Positions 9,228 to 18,642 of a stretch of DNA of 64,000 bases are shown here, one piece after another. The notes under the pieces were generated by a model. The model made no database searches. It had not been told where the DNA came from and saw nothing but the letters and a program-made list of their open reading frames with translations. The DNA is from Buchnera aphidicola (Protaphis terricola) (GTDB lineage: Bacteria; Pseudomonadota; Gammaproteobacteria; Enterobacterales; Enterobacteriaceae). The translations under genes were made by a program, and so were the position numbers. Each line of letters starts with the position of its first letter. The first letter of the stretch is position 1. Location: contig NZ_OZ060405.1 in NCBI RefSeq assembly GCF_964059145.1, positions 248,001 through 312,000 on the forward strand. Direction: 5' to 3'.

Positions 9228-10970
9228 TTACATTTTTTTTAATATTTTAATACCTAATAGATTTAATCCTTTTTTCAATGTTTTTGCTGTTATAAAAGAT
9301 AATTTTAATCTACTTTTACAAATTTTAATTTTTTTAGCAAATAAAATTGAACATGTTTCATAAAAATTAGAAAAATATATAGCTAATTGGTATAAATATC
9401 TACACATAATATGAGGGGTTCCATTTTTTTCCATTATTAAAATAATTTCCTCGAATTCTAGTATTTTAATTGCTAATTTAATTTCACTATTTTTTGTAAG
9501 ATTAATTTTTTCTTTAATCTTATGTACATGAAAATTAGATTTTTTTATTATAGATATAATTCTTGTATAAGCATATTGTATATAAGGTGATGTATTTCCT
9601 TCAAAACTTAACATTAAATCCCAATTAAATATATAATTAGTTTTTCTATTTTTAGATAAATCGGCATATTTTATTGCACTTATACCAATAATTTTTGATA
9701 ATTTGATAAGCTTTTTTTTTGGTAAGTTTGGTTTTTTTATTTTAATTAATTTTAAAGCTCTATTTATTGATTCATTAATTAATGTATTTAATTTAATAGT
9801 ATTACCATCTCGAGTTTTAAAAGGTCGTTTATTTTTAGATAGCATCATTCCAAATTCGTGATGTTCTAATAATAAATTACTTGGTATATATTTTGCTTTT
9901 TTAGCAATTATCCAAGCTTGTAATAAATGCTGGTGTTGACGTACATCCGTATAATATATTATTCGATCAGCGTGAAATATTTCATATCGATATTTTAAAC
10001 AAGCAATATCAGTAGTAGAGTATAAAAAACTTTTATCTTTTTTTTGAATTAAAACTCCCATAGGTTCCCCTATTCGATTTTTAAATTTATCTAAAAAAAC
10101 GATAATTGCTCCATTTTTTTCTACAGCTAATTTCTTTTTTTTAAGATCTTTTATGATATTTGGTAGCATTTTATTATATATACTTTCTCCCATAGTATGT
10201 TGTTTATTCAATGTTACATTAAGTTTTTTATATAGTTTATAATTATTATTCATTGTAATAGAAACTAATTTTTTCCAAATAGAATAACAATTTTTATCTC
10301 CACTTTGTAATTGCACTACATATTGTTTAGATATTTTTTTAAAATTTTTATCTGATTCATATTTTTTTTTAGCTTTGCAGTAAAATTCTTCAATTTCATG
10401 TAAAGAGATAAGATTTTTATTTAACTTTTTTTGTAAATTTTTATATTTTATATATGCAATCAATATACCAAATTGAGCACCCCAATCTCCGATATGATTA
10501 GCTCTGATTACATTATGACCTAAAAATTCTAATACTCTTGTTGTAACATCACCGATAATTGTAGATCTTAAATGTCCTACATGCATTTCTTTAGCAACAT
10601 TAGGTGATGAATAATCTATAACTATAGTTTTTTTATAAGAAGCATATTTAACTCCTAAACGTGATGAAAAAAATATTTTTTCTAATTTTTCCGATAACCA
10701 TTTAGAATGGATAAAAATATTTATAAATCCAGGTGGTGAAAATGTTATCTTTTTATATATATCTTTAAATTTAATTAAATAGTATATTTTATTAAATAAA
10801 TTAAATGGATCAATATGAGATATATTAGATATTTTTATTAAATTATCAACTTGATAATGTCCGAATTCTATTTTTTTGCTAGATATAATACATGGTTCGC
10901 AAAAATTTTTTACACCTATATTAATTAAAGCTTGTTCAATATCCTTTTTTATTATATATTTTATTTTCAT
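9228..10970 (-). CDS. argS: Arginyl-tRNA synthetase
   Basis: This class I synthetase charges tRNA-Arg; it has 580 residues (577 in E. coli). The HIGH-type motif is HVGH at 130-133 in the typical context NVAKEMHVGHLRST. The KMSKS equivalent is degenerate, as is normal for ArgRS (MLSKNKRPFKTRDGN). The N-terminal additional domain and the C-terminal anticodon domain are present. The start ATG has AAGGAT seven bases upstream. The gene diverges from the 16S rRNA promoter region and converges with flhA. Confidence 0.97.
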   Translation of the reverse strand: MKIKYIIKKDIEQALINIGVKNFCEPCIISSKKIEFGHYQVDNLIKISNISHIDPFNLFNKIYYLIKFKDIYKKITFSPPGFINIFIHSKWLSEKLEKIFFSSRLGVKYASYKKTIVIDYSSPNVAKEMHVGHLRSTIIGDVTTRVLEFLGHNVIRANHIGDWGAQFGILIAYIKYKNLQKKLNKNLISLHEIEEFYCKAKKKYESDKNFKKISKQYVVQLQSGDKNCYSIWKKLVSITMNNNYKLYKKLNVTLNKQHTMGESIYNKMLPNIIKDLKKKKLAVEKNGAIIVFLDKFKNRIGEPMGVLIQKKDKSFLYSTTDIACLKYRYEIFHADRIIYYTDVRQHQHLLQAWIIAKKAKYIPSNLLLEHHEFGMMLSKNKRPFKTRDGNTIKLNTLINESINRALKLIKIKKPNLPKKKLIKLSKIIGISAIKYADLSKNRKTNYIFNWDLMLSFEGNTSPYIQYAYTRIISIIKKSNFHVHKIKEKINLTKNSEIKLAIKILEFEEIILIMEKNGTPHIMCRYLYQLAIYFSNFYETCSILFAKKIKICKSRLKLSFITAKTLKKGLNLLGIKILKKM

Positions 10971-11189
10971 TATATAATCCTTAGTATTTAAAAATTATTT
11001 CAAATTAAATTTTAATTGTAATTATTAAATATTTATTTATTAGATATTTGTTGTAAAAATTTATTTTAAAAAAATATCGTAATATTTAAAATATAATTAT
11101 ATTATAACAAAAAACCATATTATTTAAGTTCATTTTTTTATTTTTTCTTTTAGATAATAATATTAAAAAAATTAATTTTATTAAAAAGG

Positions 11190-11218
11190 TTGACAAGGTA
11201 ATAAAAAAAATGTAATCT
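11190..11218 (+). promoter_or_regulatory. 16S rRNA promoter
   Basis: A perfect TTGACA (-35) lies at 11190-11195. Downstream is TGTAAT at 11211-11216 (5 of 6 to TATAAT, spacer 15) or, shifted two bases, TAATCT (spacer 17). It stands about 150 bases before mature 16S and just before the boxA leader, so it is the likely sigma-70 promoter of rrs-trnI-trnA. The rest of the 10971-11189 spacer is plain AT-rich sequence with the upstream region of argS. Confidence 0.8.
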
Positions 11219-11262
11219 AAATTAAATTATATAAAAGTGAAATTTAAGAAAAAATTCAAAAA

Positions 11263-11273
11263 CGCTCTTTAAA
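11263..11273 (+). promoter_or_regulatory. boxA antitermination element of the rRNA leader
   Basis: The sequence CGCTCTTTAAA closely matches the enterobacterial rRNA boxA (TGCTCTTTAAC) and occupies the same place, just before the conserved GTGTGGGCAC processing arm. BoxA RNA binds NusB-NusE and nucleates the rRNA antitermination complex, which also includes SuhB in E. coli. suhB is encoded at 45043-45831. Confidence 0.85.
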
Positions 11274-11276
11274 AAA

Positions 11277-11300
11277 ATATTAGATAATCTGTGTGGGCAC
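11277..11300 (+). other. 5' arm of the 16S RNase III processing stem
   Basis: This arm pairs with 12936-12959 after transcription. The core GTGTGGGCAC pairs with GTGCCCACAC, and the AT-rich part TATTAGATAAT continues the helix. In all, 24 positions pair with a single C-A mismatch (11289 with 12947). Its placement around 16S and its resemblance to the E. coli stem identify it as the RNase III cleavage stalk. Confidence 0.88.
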
Positions 11301-11367
11301 AGAAAATTAAGTACAAAATAGATTTAATTTTTTTAAATCGCTTAAATTTATTTAAGCGATGTTGTAA

Positions 11368-12914
<1,547 letters not shown>

Positions 12915-12935
12915 AAAATATATGCTTATTTTTTA

Positions 12936-12959
12936 GTGCCCACACAAATTATCTAATAT
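12936..12959 (+). other. 3' arm of the 16S RNase III processing stem
   Basis: This is the partner of 11277-11300. GTGCCCACAC is followed by an AT-rich extension ATTATCTAATAT that pairs back to the leader. It lies 21 bases after the end of mature 16S and 15 bases before tRNA-Ile. Confidence 0.88.
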
Positions 12960-12974
12960 AGTTCTATTCTAGAA

Positions 12975-13051
12975 AGGCTTGTAGCTCAGATGGTAAGAGC
13001 GCACCCCTGATAAGGGTGAGGTCGGTGGTTCAATTCCACTCAGGCCTACCA
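12975..13051 (+). tRNA. tRNA-Ile(GAT)
   Basis: This 77-base cloverleaf is nearly identical to E. coli tRNA-Ile. The acceptor stem AGGCTTG pairs near CAGGCCT, the D-loop is intact, the anticodon GAT is at 13009-13011, and the T-arm is GGTGGTTCAATTCCACT. CCA is encoded, unlike the other two tRNAs in this window. It is transcribed with 16S from the same promoter. Confidence 0.98.
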
Positions 13052-13062
13052 AACAAGCTTAC

Positions 13063-13135
13063 GGGGCTATAGCTCAGATGGGAGAGCGCCTGCCTTGCAC
13101 GCAGGAGGTCAGCGGTTCAATCCCGCTTAGCTCCA
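13063..13135 (+). tRNA. tRNA-Ala(TGC)
   Basis: This tRNA has the acceptor stem GGGGCTA with TAGCTCC, anticodon TGC within CCTTGCACG, and T-arm GCGGTTCAATCCCGC. Discriminator A is at 13135, with no encoded CCA. It lies 11 bases after tRNA-Ile and ends only 5 bases before the stop codon of convergent gloB. No terminator hairpin is visible after it. Confidence 0.98.
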
Positions 13136-13140
13136 AAAAT

Positions 13141-13890
13141 TTAAAAATTATTTTTTTCAATTCTTAAGTATTTGAAAATATCAAAATAACTTTTTGATTG
13201 AAGTTTTAATTCTTTGATCAAAGAAGGATCATTTGTTCTTAAAAATATATTATTTTTCTTTTCATTGAATAGATAGAATGGAAAAATGCTTTTTTTTAAA
13301 TATAATTTTTTTTTGATTTTTTTATAATATTTTTTAATTGATTTATCTTTTGGTATAATGTTTATAGAAAAATTTAAATTAGAAAGAGTATATTCATGTG
13401 ACCAACATAAAATAGTATATTTAGGAAATGATTTAATTAGTTCTATAGAATAATACATGTCTAAATAATTATTATTGAAAACTTTACCACAACCACAGGA
13501 AAATATAGTATCACCACAAAATAAATATGGTTTCAAATAATATGAAACATGGTTTAAAGTGTGACCTGGCGTAAAAAAAACATAAATATTTTTTTTTAGT
13601 AAACTTATTTTATCTCCTCCAGTAACAACTTCATGAATATAATTATTCTTTATTTCTTTTGGTCCAAAAACAATAATATTAGGATATATTTTTAAAATTT
13701 TATTTACACCACCAGTATGATCGATATGTTCATGTGTTAATAAGATAGCTATTGGATTTAATTTTTTTTGAATAATTTTAGTTATCACTGCATCTGCAAC
13801 ACCTGGATCAATAATAATACAAGAACCTTTTTTATTATATAATATCCAGATATAATTATCATGTAATACAGAAATTTTTGTTAAAATCAT
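13141..13890 (-). CDS. gloB: Hydroxyacylglutathione hydrolase (glyoxalase II)
   Basis: This enzyme hydrolyses S-lactoylglutathione to lactate and glutathione, the second step of methylglyoxal detoxification. The 249-residue metallo-beta-lactamase fold protein compares with 251 in E. coli. The binuclear metal site is complete: THEHIDH gives His53, His55, Asp57 and His58; PGHTLNH, FCGDTIF and CWSHEYT supply the remaining ligands. The start overlaps the rnhA stop by four bases, so it is translated with rnhA. Its 3' end nearly abuts tRNA-Ala on the other strand. Confidence 0.95.
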   Translation of the reverse strand: MILTKISVLHDNYIWILYNKKGSCIIIDPGVADAVITKIIQKKLNPIAILLTHEHIDHTGGVNKILKIYPNIIVFGPKEIKNNYIHEVVTGGDKISLLKKNIYVFFTPGHTLNHVSYYLKPYLFCGDTIFSCGCGKVFNNNYLDMYYSIELIKSFPKYTILCWSHEYTLSNLNFSINIIPKDKSIKKYYKKIKKKLYLKKSIFPFYLFNEKKNNIFLRTNDPSLIKELKLQSKSYFDIFKYLRIEKNNF

Positions 13891-14378
13891 AATTTTACCA
13901 TTTTTTGATTATAAAAAATTTTTTCATAAAAAATATCTCTAAGTGATGGAGATTTTGCACATTTACGTGCAATTTGATCACATTTTTCATTTTCTATGTG
14001 ACCTATATGTGCTTTAATCCAAATCCATTTGATAAAATGTTTATTTATTAAATTATTCATTCGTCTCCATAAATCTATATTTTTTATTGATTTTTTATTA
14101 AATTTTTTCCATTTCTTTTTTCTCCAGATAAAAATCCAGTTTGTTACACCTATTTTAACATATCTACTATCTGTATAAATCTCAACAAAACAAGGTATTT
14201 TTAAAGATTCTAAACCTGATATAACACCCATGAGTTCCATTCTATTATTTGTAGTTAAAAAAAAACTTGAAGATAATATTTTTTCTTTTTTTTTATATCT
14301 TAATATTGTAGCATATCCACCTGAACCTGGATTTCCTAAGCAAGATCCGTCTGTAAATATTTTTACTAATTTTAACAT
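13887..14378 (-). CDS. rnhA: Ribonuclease HI
   Basis: RNase HI degrades RNA in RNA-DNA hybrids. The 163 residues compare with 155 in E. coli. The catalytic residues are in place: Asp10 in FTDGSCLGNPG, Glu48 in NNRMEL, the Asp of IYTDSRYV, and the Asp in GHIENEKCDQIAR. The extra length is a C-terminal extension. The gene diverges from dnaQ, the same rnhA-dnaQ arrangement as in E. coli, and is followed by gloB with a four-base overlap. rnhB is absent from its usual place next to dnaE, so this may be the only RNase H (inference). Confidence 0.97.
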   Translation of the reverse strand: MLKLVKIFTDGSCLGNPGSGGYATILRYKKKEKILSSSFFLTTNNRMELMGVISGLESLKIPCFVEIYTDSRYVKIGVTNWIFIWRKKKWKKFNKKSIKNIDLWRRMNNLINKHFIKWIWIKAHIGHIENEKCDQIARKCAKSPSLRDIFYEKIFYNQKMVKL

Positions 14379-14445
14379 TATATTTAATATTCCTAAAAAA
14401 ATTAAATTATTTTAATAGTTTATAATCATAAATGATAAATTAAAA

Positions 14446-15153
14446 ATGATAAATAATAAAAAAAGAATAATTATACTAGATACTGAAACTACAGGAATGA
14501 GTAACTCTGATAAACCATTTTTAAATCATAGAATTATTGAAATTGGAGCTGTTGAAATTATTAATCGACGTTTTACAGGAAACAATTTTCATGTTTATCT
14601 TCAACCTAATAGATTAATAGATCAAAGTGCTATTAAAGTGCATGGAATTACTAATAATTTTTTATTAGATAAACCATTATTTAAAAATATAGCTAAAAAA
14701 TTTTTTAACTATATTAAATATTGTAAATTAATTATTCATAATGCACCATTTGATATAGGTTTTATAAACCAAGAGTTTTCTATATTTGCTAATAAAAAAG
14801 TAGATATATCAAAATTTTGTTATATTGTAGATACTTTGAAAATTGCTCGAAAATTATTTCCTGGGAAAAAAAATACGTTAGATGCACTTTGTAACCGATA
14901 TAAAATAAATAATTCACATAGAACTTTACATGGAGCTCTTTTAGATTCTTTTTTATTAGGTAAATTATATCTTTTAATGACAGTTGGTCAAAAATCTATG
15001 TTATTTTGTAATAATATTAAAAATATTGAGAATGTAGATTATTATAAAAAAACAATAACAAATAAAAAATATTCTTTAAAAATATTAAAGGCTAGTGATA
15101 AAGAACTAAAATTGCATCAAAAATATATGGAATATATAAAATATATTGAATAA
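14446..15153 (+). CDS. dnaQ: DNA polymerase III epsilon subunit (3'-5' proofreading exonuclease)
   Basis: This is the proofreading subunit of the replicase, 235 residues (243 in E. coli). ExoI is ILDTETTG with Asp12 and Glu14, ExoII is NAPFDIGFI, and ExoIII is HGALLDS with the general-base His and metal-binding Asp. The C-terminal alpha-binding tail is poorly conserved but present. ATG at 14446 was chosen because it places Asp12 as in E. coli; no clear Shine-Dalgarno is seen. It diverges from rnhA, and tRNA-Asp follows with its own promoter. Confidence 0.95.
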   Translation: MINNKKRIIILDTETTGMSNSDKPFLNHRIIEIGAVEIINRRFTGNNFHVYLQPNRLIDQSAIKVHGITNNFLLDKPLFKNIAKKFFNYIKYCKLIIHNAPFDIGFINQEFSIFANKKVDISKFCYIVDTLKIARKLFPGKKNTLDALCNRYKINNSHRTLHGALLDSFLLGKLYLLMTVGQKSMLFCNNIKNIENVDYYKKTITNKKYSLKILKASDKELKLHQKYMEYIKYIE

Positions 15154-15200
15154 AAAATAATATATAAATATTAAATTTTTTAATAACTATAAAAAGATGA

Positions 15201-15229
15201 TTGACTCATTTTTTTAAAATATGTACAAT
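15201..15229 (+). promoter_or_regulatory. tRNA-Asp promoter
   Basis: TTGACT at 15201-15206 and TACAAT at 15224-15229 are separated by exactly 17 bases, a textbook sigma-70 promoter. It sits 16 bases before the tRNA-Asp gene, so transcription probably starts just ahead of the tRNA and may run into gmhA. Confidence 0.8.
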
Positions 15230-15245
15230 AAAATAAATATAAGAA

Positions 15246-15319
15246 GGTGCGGTAGTTCAGTTGGTTAGAATACTGGCCTGTCACGCCGGGGGTCGCGGGT
15301 TCGAGTCCCGTCCGCACCG
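15246..15319 (+). tRNA. tRNA-Asp(GTC)
   Basis: Acceptor stem GGTGCGG pairs with CCGCACC. The anticodon is GTC within CCTGTCACG, the T-arm is GCGGGTTCGAGTCCCGT, and the discriminator is G. CCA is not encoded. Similarity to E. coli tRNA-Asp is high throughout. Confidence 0.98.
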
Positions 15320-15353
15320 AAAAATTATTTTAAAAAAATAAGAACTTTAATTA

Positions 15354-15932
15354 ATGTATAAAAAAATTATTTATTGTGAATTAAATGTTGCATTAGATGT
15401 ATTAAAAAATTTTTTAAATGATAAAAATCAAATAAAAAATATTGAAAAGGCTGGTATTTTAATTTCAAAAGCATTTAAAAATAAAAATAAAATAATTTCT
15501 TGTGGTAATGGCGGATCAAATTGTGACTCTATTCACTTTTCAGAAGAATTAACAGGGCTTTATAGAGAAAAGAGATTAGGATATCCAGCAATACCTATTT
15601 CTGATTCTGGCCATATTTCTGCTGTAGGTAATGATTTTGGATATGAATATGTTTTCTCACGTTACATAGAAAGCATAGGTAACGAAAATGATATATTATT
15701 AGCTATTTCTACTTCTGGAAACTCAAAAAATATTGTCAAAGCAATACATGCAGCACGTGATAAAAATATGAAAGTAATTGTTTTAACAGGAAATGATGGA
15801 GGTAAAATTAAAGAATTATCTGATATAGAAATTTGTGTTCCATATTTTGGTTATTCTGATAGAATACAAGAAATGCACATAAAAATTATTCATATATTAA
15901 TCTTAATTATTGAAAAAGAAATGAATAAATAA
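15354..15932 (+). CDS. gmhA: Sedoheptulose-7-phosphate isomerase GmhA
   Basis: GmhA converts sedoheptulose 7-phosphate to D-glycero-D-manno-heptose 7-phosphate, the first step towards the LPS core heptose. The 192-residue SIS-domain protein equals the E. coli length. Active-site features are kept: [19 protein letters not shown] (one His in the E. coli GGSHCD is Asn here), STSGNS, and the C-terminal [12 protein letters not shown] helix with its His. It stands just behind tRNA-Asp. The lipid A genes lpxA and lpxB are missing from their usual site, so why this sugar isomerase is kept is unclear. Confidence 0.94.
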   Translation: MYKKIIYCELNVALDVLKNFLNDKNQIKNIEKAGILISKAFKNKNKIISCGNGGSNCDSIHFSEELTGLYREKRLGYPAIPISDSGHISAVGNDFGYEYVFSRYIESIGNENDILLAISTSGNSKNIVKAIHAARDKNMKVIVLTGNDGGKIKELSDIEICVPYFGYSDRIQEMHIKIIHILILIIEKEMNK

Positions 15933-16031
15933 ATTTATCATTAATTTTATTTCAATAGTTTAACATCCTAAAATAACTATAAATTATTTCCACTTTCTAA
16001 TAAATACTATTTTATAGTTTTGGAATTTTTC

Positions 16032-16490
16032 ATGAGTGAGAAATATATTGTTACTTGGGATATGCTTCAGATTTATACTAGAAAGTTAGCTAATCGATTA
16101 GTTAAATTAAACTCATGGAATAAAATTGTTGCTATTAGTAGAGGTGGTTTAGTCCCTGCATCTATATTAGCAAGAGAGTTAAATATTCGATATGTTGATA
16201 CTATTTGTATTGCAAGTTATAATTATAATTCTTTAAAAAAAAATAGAACAATTATAAAAAAATCACAAAGTAATAGTTCAAAAATTATTATAGTAGATGA
16301 TCTTGTAGATACAGGTGGAACTGCAAAAATTATTCGAAAATTATATCCTAAAGCATATTTTGTTACTATTTTTGCAAAACCGATGGGTAAAATATTAGTA
16401 GATAACTATATTATTGATGTATCTCAAAATATATGGATAGAACAACCTTGGGATATGTCAATATCTTATATTTCTCCTCTTAAAAAATAA
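16032..16490 (+). CDS. gpt: Xanthine-guanine phosphoribosyltransferase
   Basis: This salvage enzyme makes XMP and GMP from xanthine and guanine with PRPP. The 152 residues match E. coli Gpt end to end, starting with the identical MSEKYIVTWDMLQI, which fixes ATG 16032 as the start rather than an in-frame TTG 12 bases upstream. GGA at 16022-16024 lies just before it. The PRPP-binding loop is VDDLVDTGGTA, and the purine-binding C-terminus has WIEQPWDM. Purine salvage fits a symbiont that exchanges nucleosides with its host. Confidence 0.96.
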   Translation: MSEKYIVTWDMLQIYTRKLANRLVKLNSWNKIVAISRGGLVPASILARELNIRYVDTICIASYNYNSLKKNRTIIKKSQSNSSKIIIVDDLVDTGGTAKIIRKLYPKAYFVTIFAKPMGKILVDNYIIDVSQNIWIEQPWDMSISYISPLKK

Positions 16491-16564
16491 ATTAGAATAT
16501 TTAAATTTTTTAATGGTTTTTATCGATTTAGTATTACATCAAATATAAAAAGGAATATTTTTTT

Positions 16565-17149
16565 ATGAATAAAGATATAAAATCCGATAAAGATATAATA
16601 GATGATAAAAATATAGATCGTAAATTTAATAAAGAAATATCAAATGATTCAGAAATTAATGAAAATATTTTTTTAATTAAAAATTTAGAGAATGAGTTAG
16701 AAACATCTAAAATAAAAATAAAAAATATAATTTTAAAACAAAATGAAGAAATTTTTAAAATAAAAACACGATTAAATAAAGAAATTGAAAAATATGAAAA
16801 ATTTTCTTTAGAAAAGTTAATTTTTGAATTACTTCCTATTATAGATAATATTGAGCGAGCTTTTGAGTTAATAAAACAAAAAAAAGAAGAAAGATATAAA
16901 AATATTTTAAAAAAAATCGAACATTTTTTTTCTTTAATAAAAAATATATTTGACGTATTTAAAATATCTAAAATAAATGAAATAAAAGTACCATTTAATC
17001 CTGATCTTCATCAAGCCATATCTATTAATTATACAAATTTAATTAAATCAGATCAAATTATTGAAATTATGCAATCTGGATATTTACTTAATAATTCTCG
17101 TTTATTGCGTCCGGCTATGGTTGTAGTATCAAAAAATAAAGATTCTTAA
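16565..17149 (+). CDS. grpE: Nucleotide exchange factor GrpE
   Basis: GrpE releases ADP from DnaK. The 194 residues (197 in E. coli) begin with a charged disordered tail. A long coiled-coil helix (about 40-100) follows, then the beta domain with FNPDLHQAIS and GYLLNNSRLLRPAMVVVS, the family signature. AAGGAA precedes the ATG. No convincing sigma-32 promoter could be recognised upstream. Some Buchnera genomes carry two grpE paralogues; whether this is one of two cannot be told here. It is the first of three tightly spaced genes with smpB and tadA. Confidence 0.92.
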   Translation: MNKDIKSDKDIIDDKNIDRKFNKEISNDSEINENIFLIKNLENELETSKIKIKNIILKQNEEIFKIKTRLNKEIEKYEKFSLEKLIFELLPIIDNIERAFELIKQKKEERYKNILKKIEHFFSLIKNIFDVFKISKINEIKVPFNPDLHQAISINYTNLIKSDQIIEIMQSGYLLNNSRLLRPAMVVVSKNKDS

Positions 17150-17175
17150 TTTAATTTGTCGGATCATATTAATAT

Positions 17176-17664
17176 ATGTCAATCAAAAAAAAATCTAATT
17201 ATAAACTTTCTACTATTTGTACAAACAAAAAAGCACATTATAATTATTTCATAGAAGAAACATTTCAATCTGGTTTAGTATTAAAAGGATGGGAAATAAA
17301 ATCTATTAAATTAGGTCGAATTAATATTACTGAAAGTTATGTTAGCAATATTTCACATGAAATGTATCTTTGTAATTCTATTATTCAACCTTTATCTACA
17401 ATTTCTAGCCATATATCCTGTGATCCTTTAAGAAAAAGAAAATTATTATTACATAAAAATGAAATTAATTATTTATCTATAAAAAAAAACAAAATTGGTT
17501 ATACTTTAATTGCGTTATCTTTATTATGGAAAAAATCTTGGTGTAAATTGCTTATAGGATTAGCTAAAGGAAAAAGTAAAGTAGATAAAAGAGAAGATGA
17601 AAAACGTAACGCATGGAGAAAAGAAAAATTAAAGATACTAAAAAAAACTAAAAATATCTATTAA
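17176..17664 (+). CDS. smpB: SsrA-binding protein SmpB
   Basis: SmpB carries tmRNA to stalled ribosomes for trans-translation. The 162 residues (160 in E. coli) show the OB-fold core with NKKAHYNYFIEETFQSGLVL and GWEIKSIK, and the basic C-terminal tail KGKSKVDKREDEKRNAW that inserts into the decoding site. GGAT precedes the ATG. An uninterrupted A9 tract at 17481-17489 is in frame. The tmRNA gene, adjacent in E. coli, is not here: tadA starts 12 bases after the stop. Confidence 0.96.
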   Translation: MSIKKKSNYKLSTICTNKKAHYNYFIEETFQSGLVLKGWEIKSIKLGRINITESYVSNISHEMYLCNSIIQPLSTISSHISCDPLRKRKLLLHKNEINYLSIKKNKIGYTLIALSLLWKKSWCKLLIGLAKGKSKVDKREDEKRNAWRKEKLKILKKTKNIY

Positions 17665-17676
17665 AAAAAATATTCT

Positions 17677-18141
17677 ATGAAAATTAAAAAAGATCAAAAT
17701 TGGATGAAAATTGCTTTTAAATATGCATGTTATGCTCAAAAAATTGGTGAAGTTCCAATAGGAGCAATATTAGTTTTCAAAGAAAAAATTATTGGAACTG
17801 GTTGGAATAGTTCTATTTCAAAAAATGATCCTACTGCGCATGCTGAAATTATAGCTTTACGTCAAGCCGGGAAAAATATAAAAAATTATAGATTTAAAAA
17901 TACGACATTATATGTCACATTACAACCTTGTATAATGTGTTTTGGCGCAATTATACATAGTCGTATTAAAAGATTAGTATTTGGAGCTAGTTATAAAAAA
18001 GAAAATACATACTCTATTAATAATATTTTTTTTCAATTTCAAAAAAAATGTAAATTAAAAATTCAAAAAAATATTATGGAGTACCAGTGTTCTGAAATTT
18101 TAACTAATTTTTTTAGAAATAAAAGAAAATCAAATATTTAA
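17677..18141 (+). CDS. tadA: tRNA adenosine-34 deaminase TadA
   Basis: TadA makes inosine at the wobble position of tRNA-Arg(ACG) and is essential in E. coli. The 154-residue cytidine-deaminase fold protein has zinc ligands in THAEI-type context AHAEIIAL (His and catalytic Glu) and PCIMC (two Cys). Length is slightly below the 167 of E. coli, through the C-terminal tail. It follows smpB closely and converges with acpS, leaving 13 bases between the stops. Confidence 0.94.
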   Translation: MKIKKDQNWMKIAFKYACYAQKIGEVPIGAILVFKEKIIGTGWNSSISKNDPTAHAEIIALRQAGKNIKNYRFKNTTLYVTLQPCIMCFGAIIHSRIKRLVFGASYKKENTYSINNIFFQFQKKCKLKIQKNIMEYQCSEILTNFFRNKRKSNI

Positions 18142-18154
18142 AATTTATTAATAA

Positions 18155-18535
18155 TTAATTTTCTAAAATCACTATAGCATATGAATATGATATTTCATCA
18201 GAAGTGCTAACGTGTATAGATTTACATTTCATTTTTTTTAATTTTTTTAAAGCATTATTTAAAAATCTTAATTTAGGTTTTCCAAGATAACTATTATATA
18301 ATTCTAATTGATTAAAAGTAATTCCGCAATTAATACCAGTTCCCAGTGCTTTAGATGCTGCTTCTTTAACAGCAAAGCTTTTTGCAAGGAATTTAATTTT
18401 ATTTTTTATTTTAAAATATTTTATATATTCGTTTTCTGATAATATTCTTCGAGCTAGTTTATTTCTAAAAGATAAAAAAATTTTTTTAATTCTTTTGATT
18501 TCTACAATATCTGTTCCTATACTTATGATAGACAT
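18155..18535 (-). CDS. acpS: Holo-acyl carrier protein synthase
   Basis: AcpS transfers phosphopantetheine from CoA to apo-ACP, required by FabZ and FabI encoded nearby. The 126 residues match E. coli. The Mg-binding Asp9 is in IGTDIVEIKRI and the catalytic Glu in FAVKEAASKALGTG. In E. coli acpS follows rnc-era-recO-pdxJ; here recO and pdxJ are gone and era lies directly upstream across a spacer with a long hairpin. Confidence 0.95.
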   Translation of the reverse strand: MSIISIGTDIVEIKRIKKIFLSFRNKLARRILSENEYIKYFKIKNKIKFLAKSFAVKEAASKALGTGINCGITFNQLELYNSYLGKPKLRFLNNALKKLKKMKCKSIHVSTSDEISYSYAIVILEN

Positions 18536-18572
18536 TATTATTTAACTCTTTTTAAAAATTAATAGGAGTGTA

Positions 18573-18635
18573 ACTTTATTTTTTTAAAATTAGTTAAAAT
18601 ACTGAAAATATTTTAACTAATTTTAAAAATAAAGT
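18573..18635. terminator. Long AT-rich inverted repeat between era and acpS
   Basis: The core AAAATTAGTTAAAATA is followed by a 7-base loop and its perfect complement, a 16-bp stem. Pairing continues outwards into ACTTTATTTTT and AAAATAAAGT with a two-base bulge, making about 27 bp. It lies downstream of era and upstream of acpS on the minus strand, replacing the lost recO and pdxJ. It could end the lepA-to-era transcript or protect its 3' end. Confidence 0.6.
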
Positions 18636-18642
18636 TTTATAT

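Noticed and set aside
14230-14415. Small plus-strand open frame opposite rnhA
   Set aside because: It mirrors the conserved rnhA coding frame and has no ribosome site or family resemblance.
17665-17676. tmRNA gene next to smpB as in E. coli
   Set aside because: Only 12 bases separate smpB from tadA.
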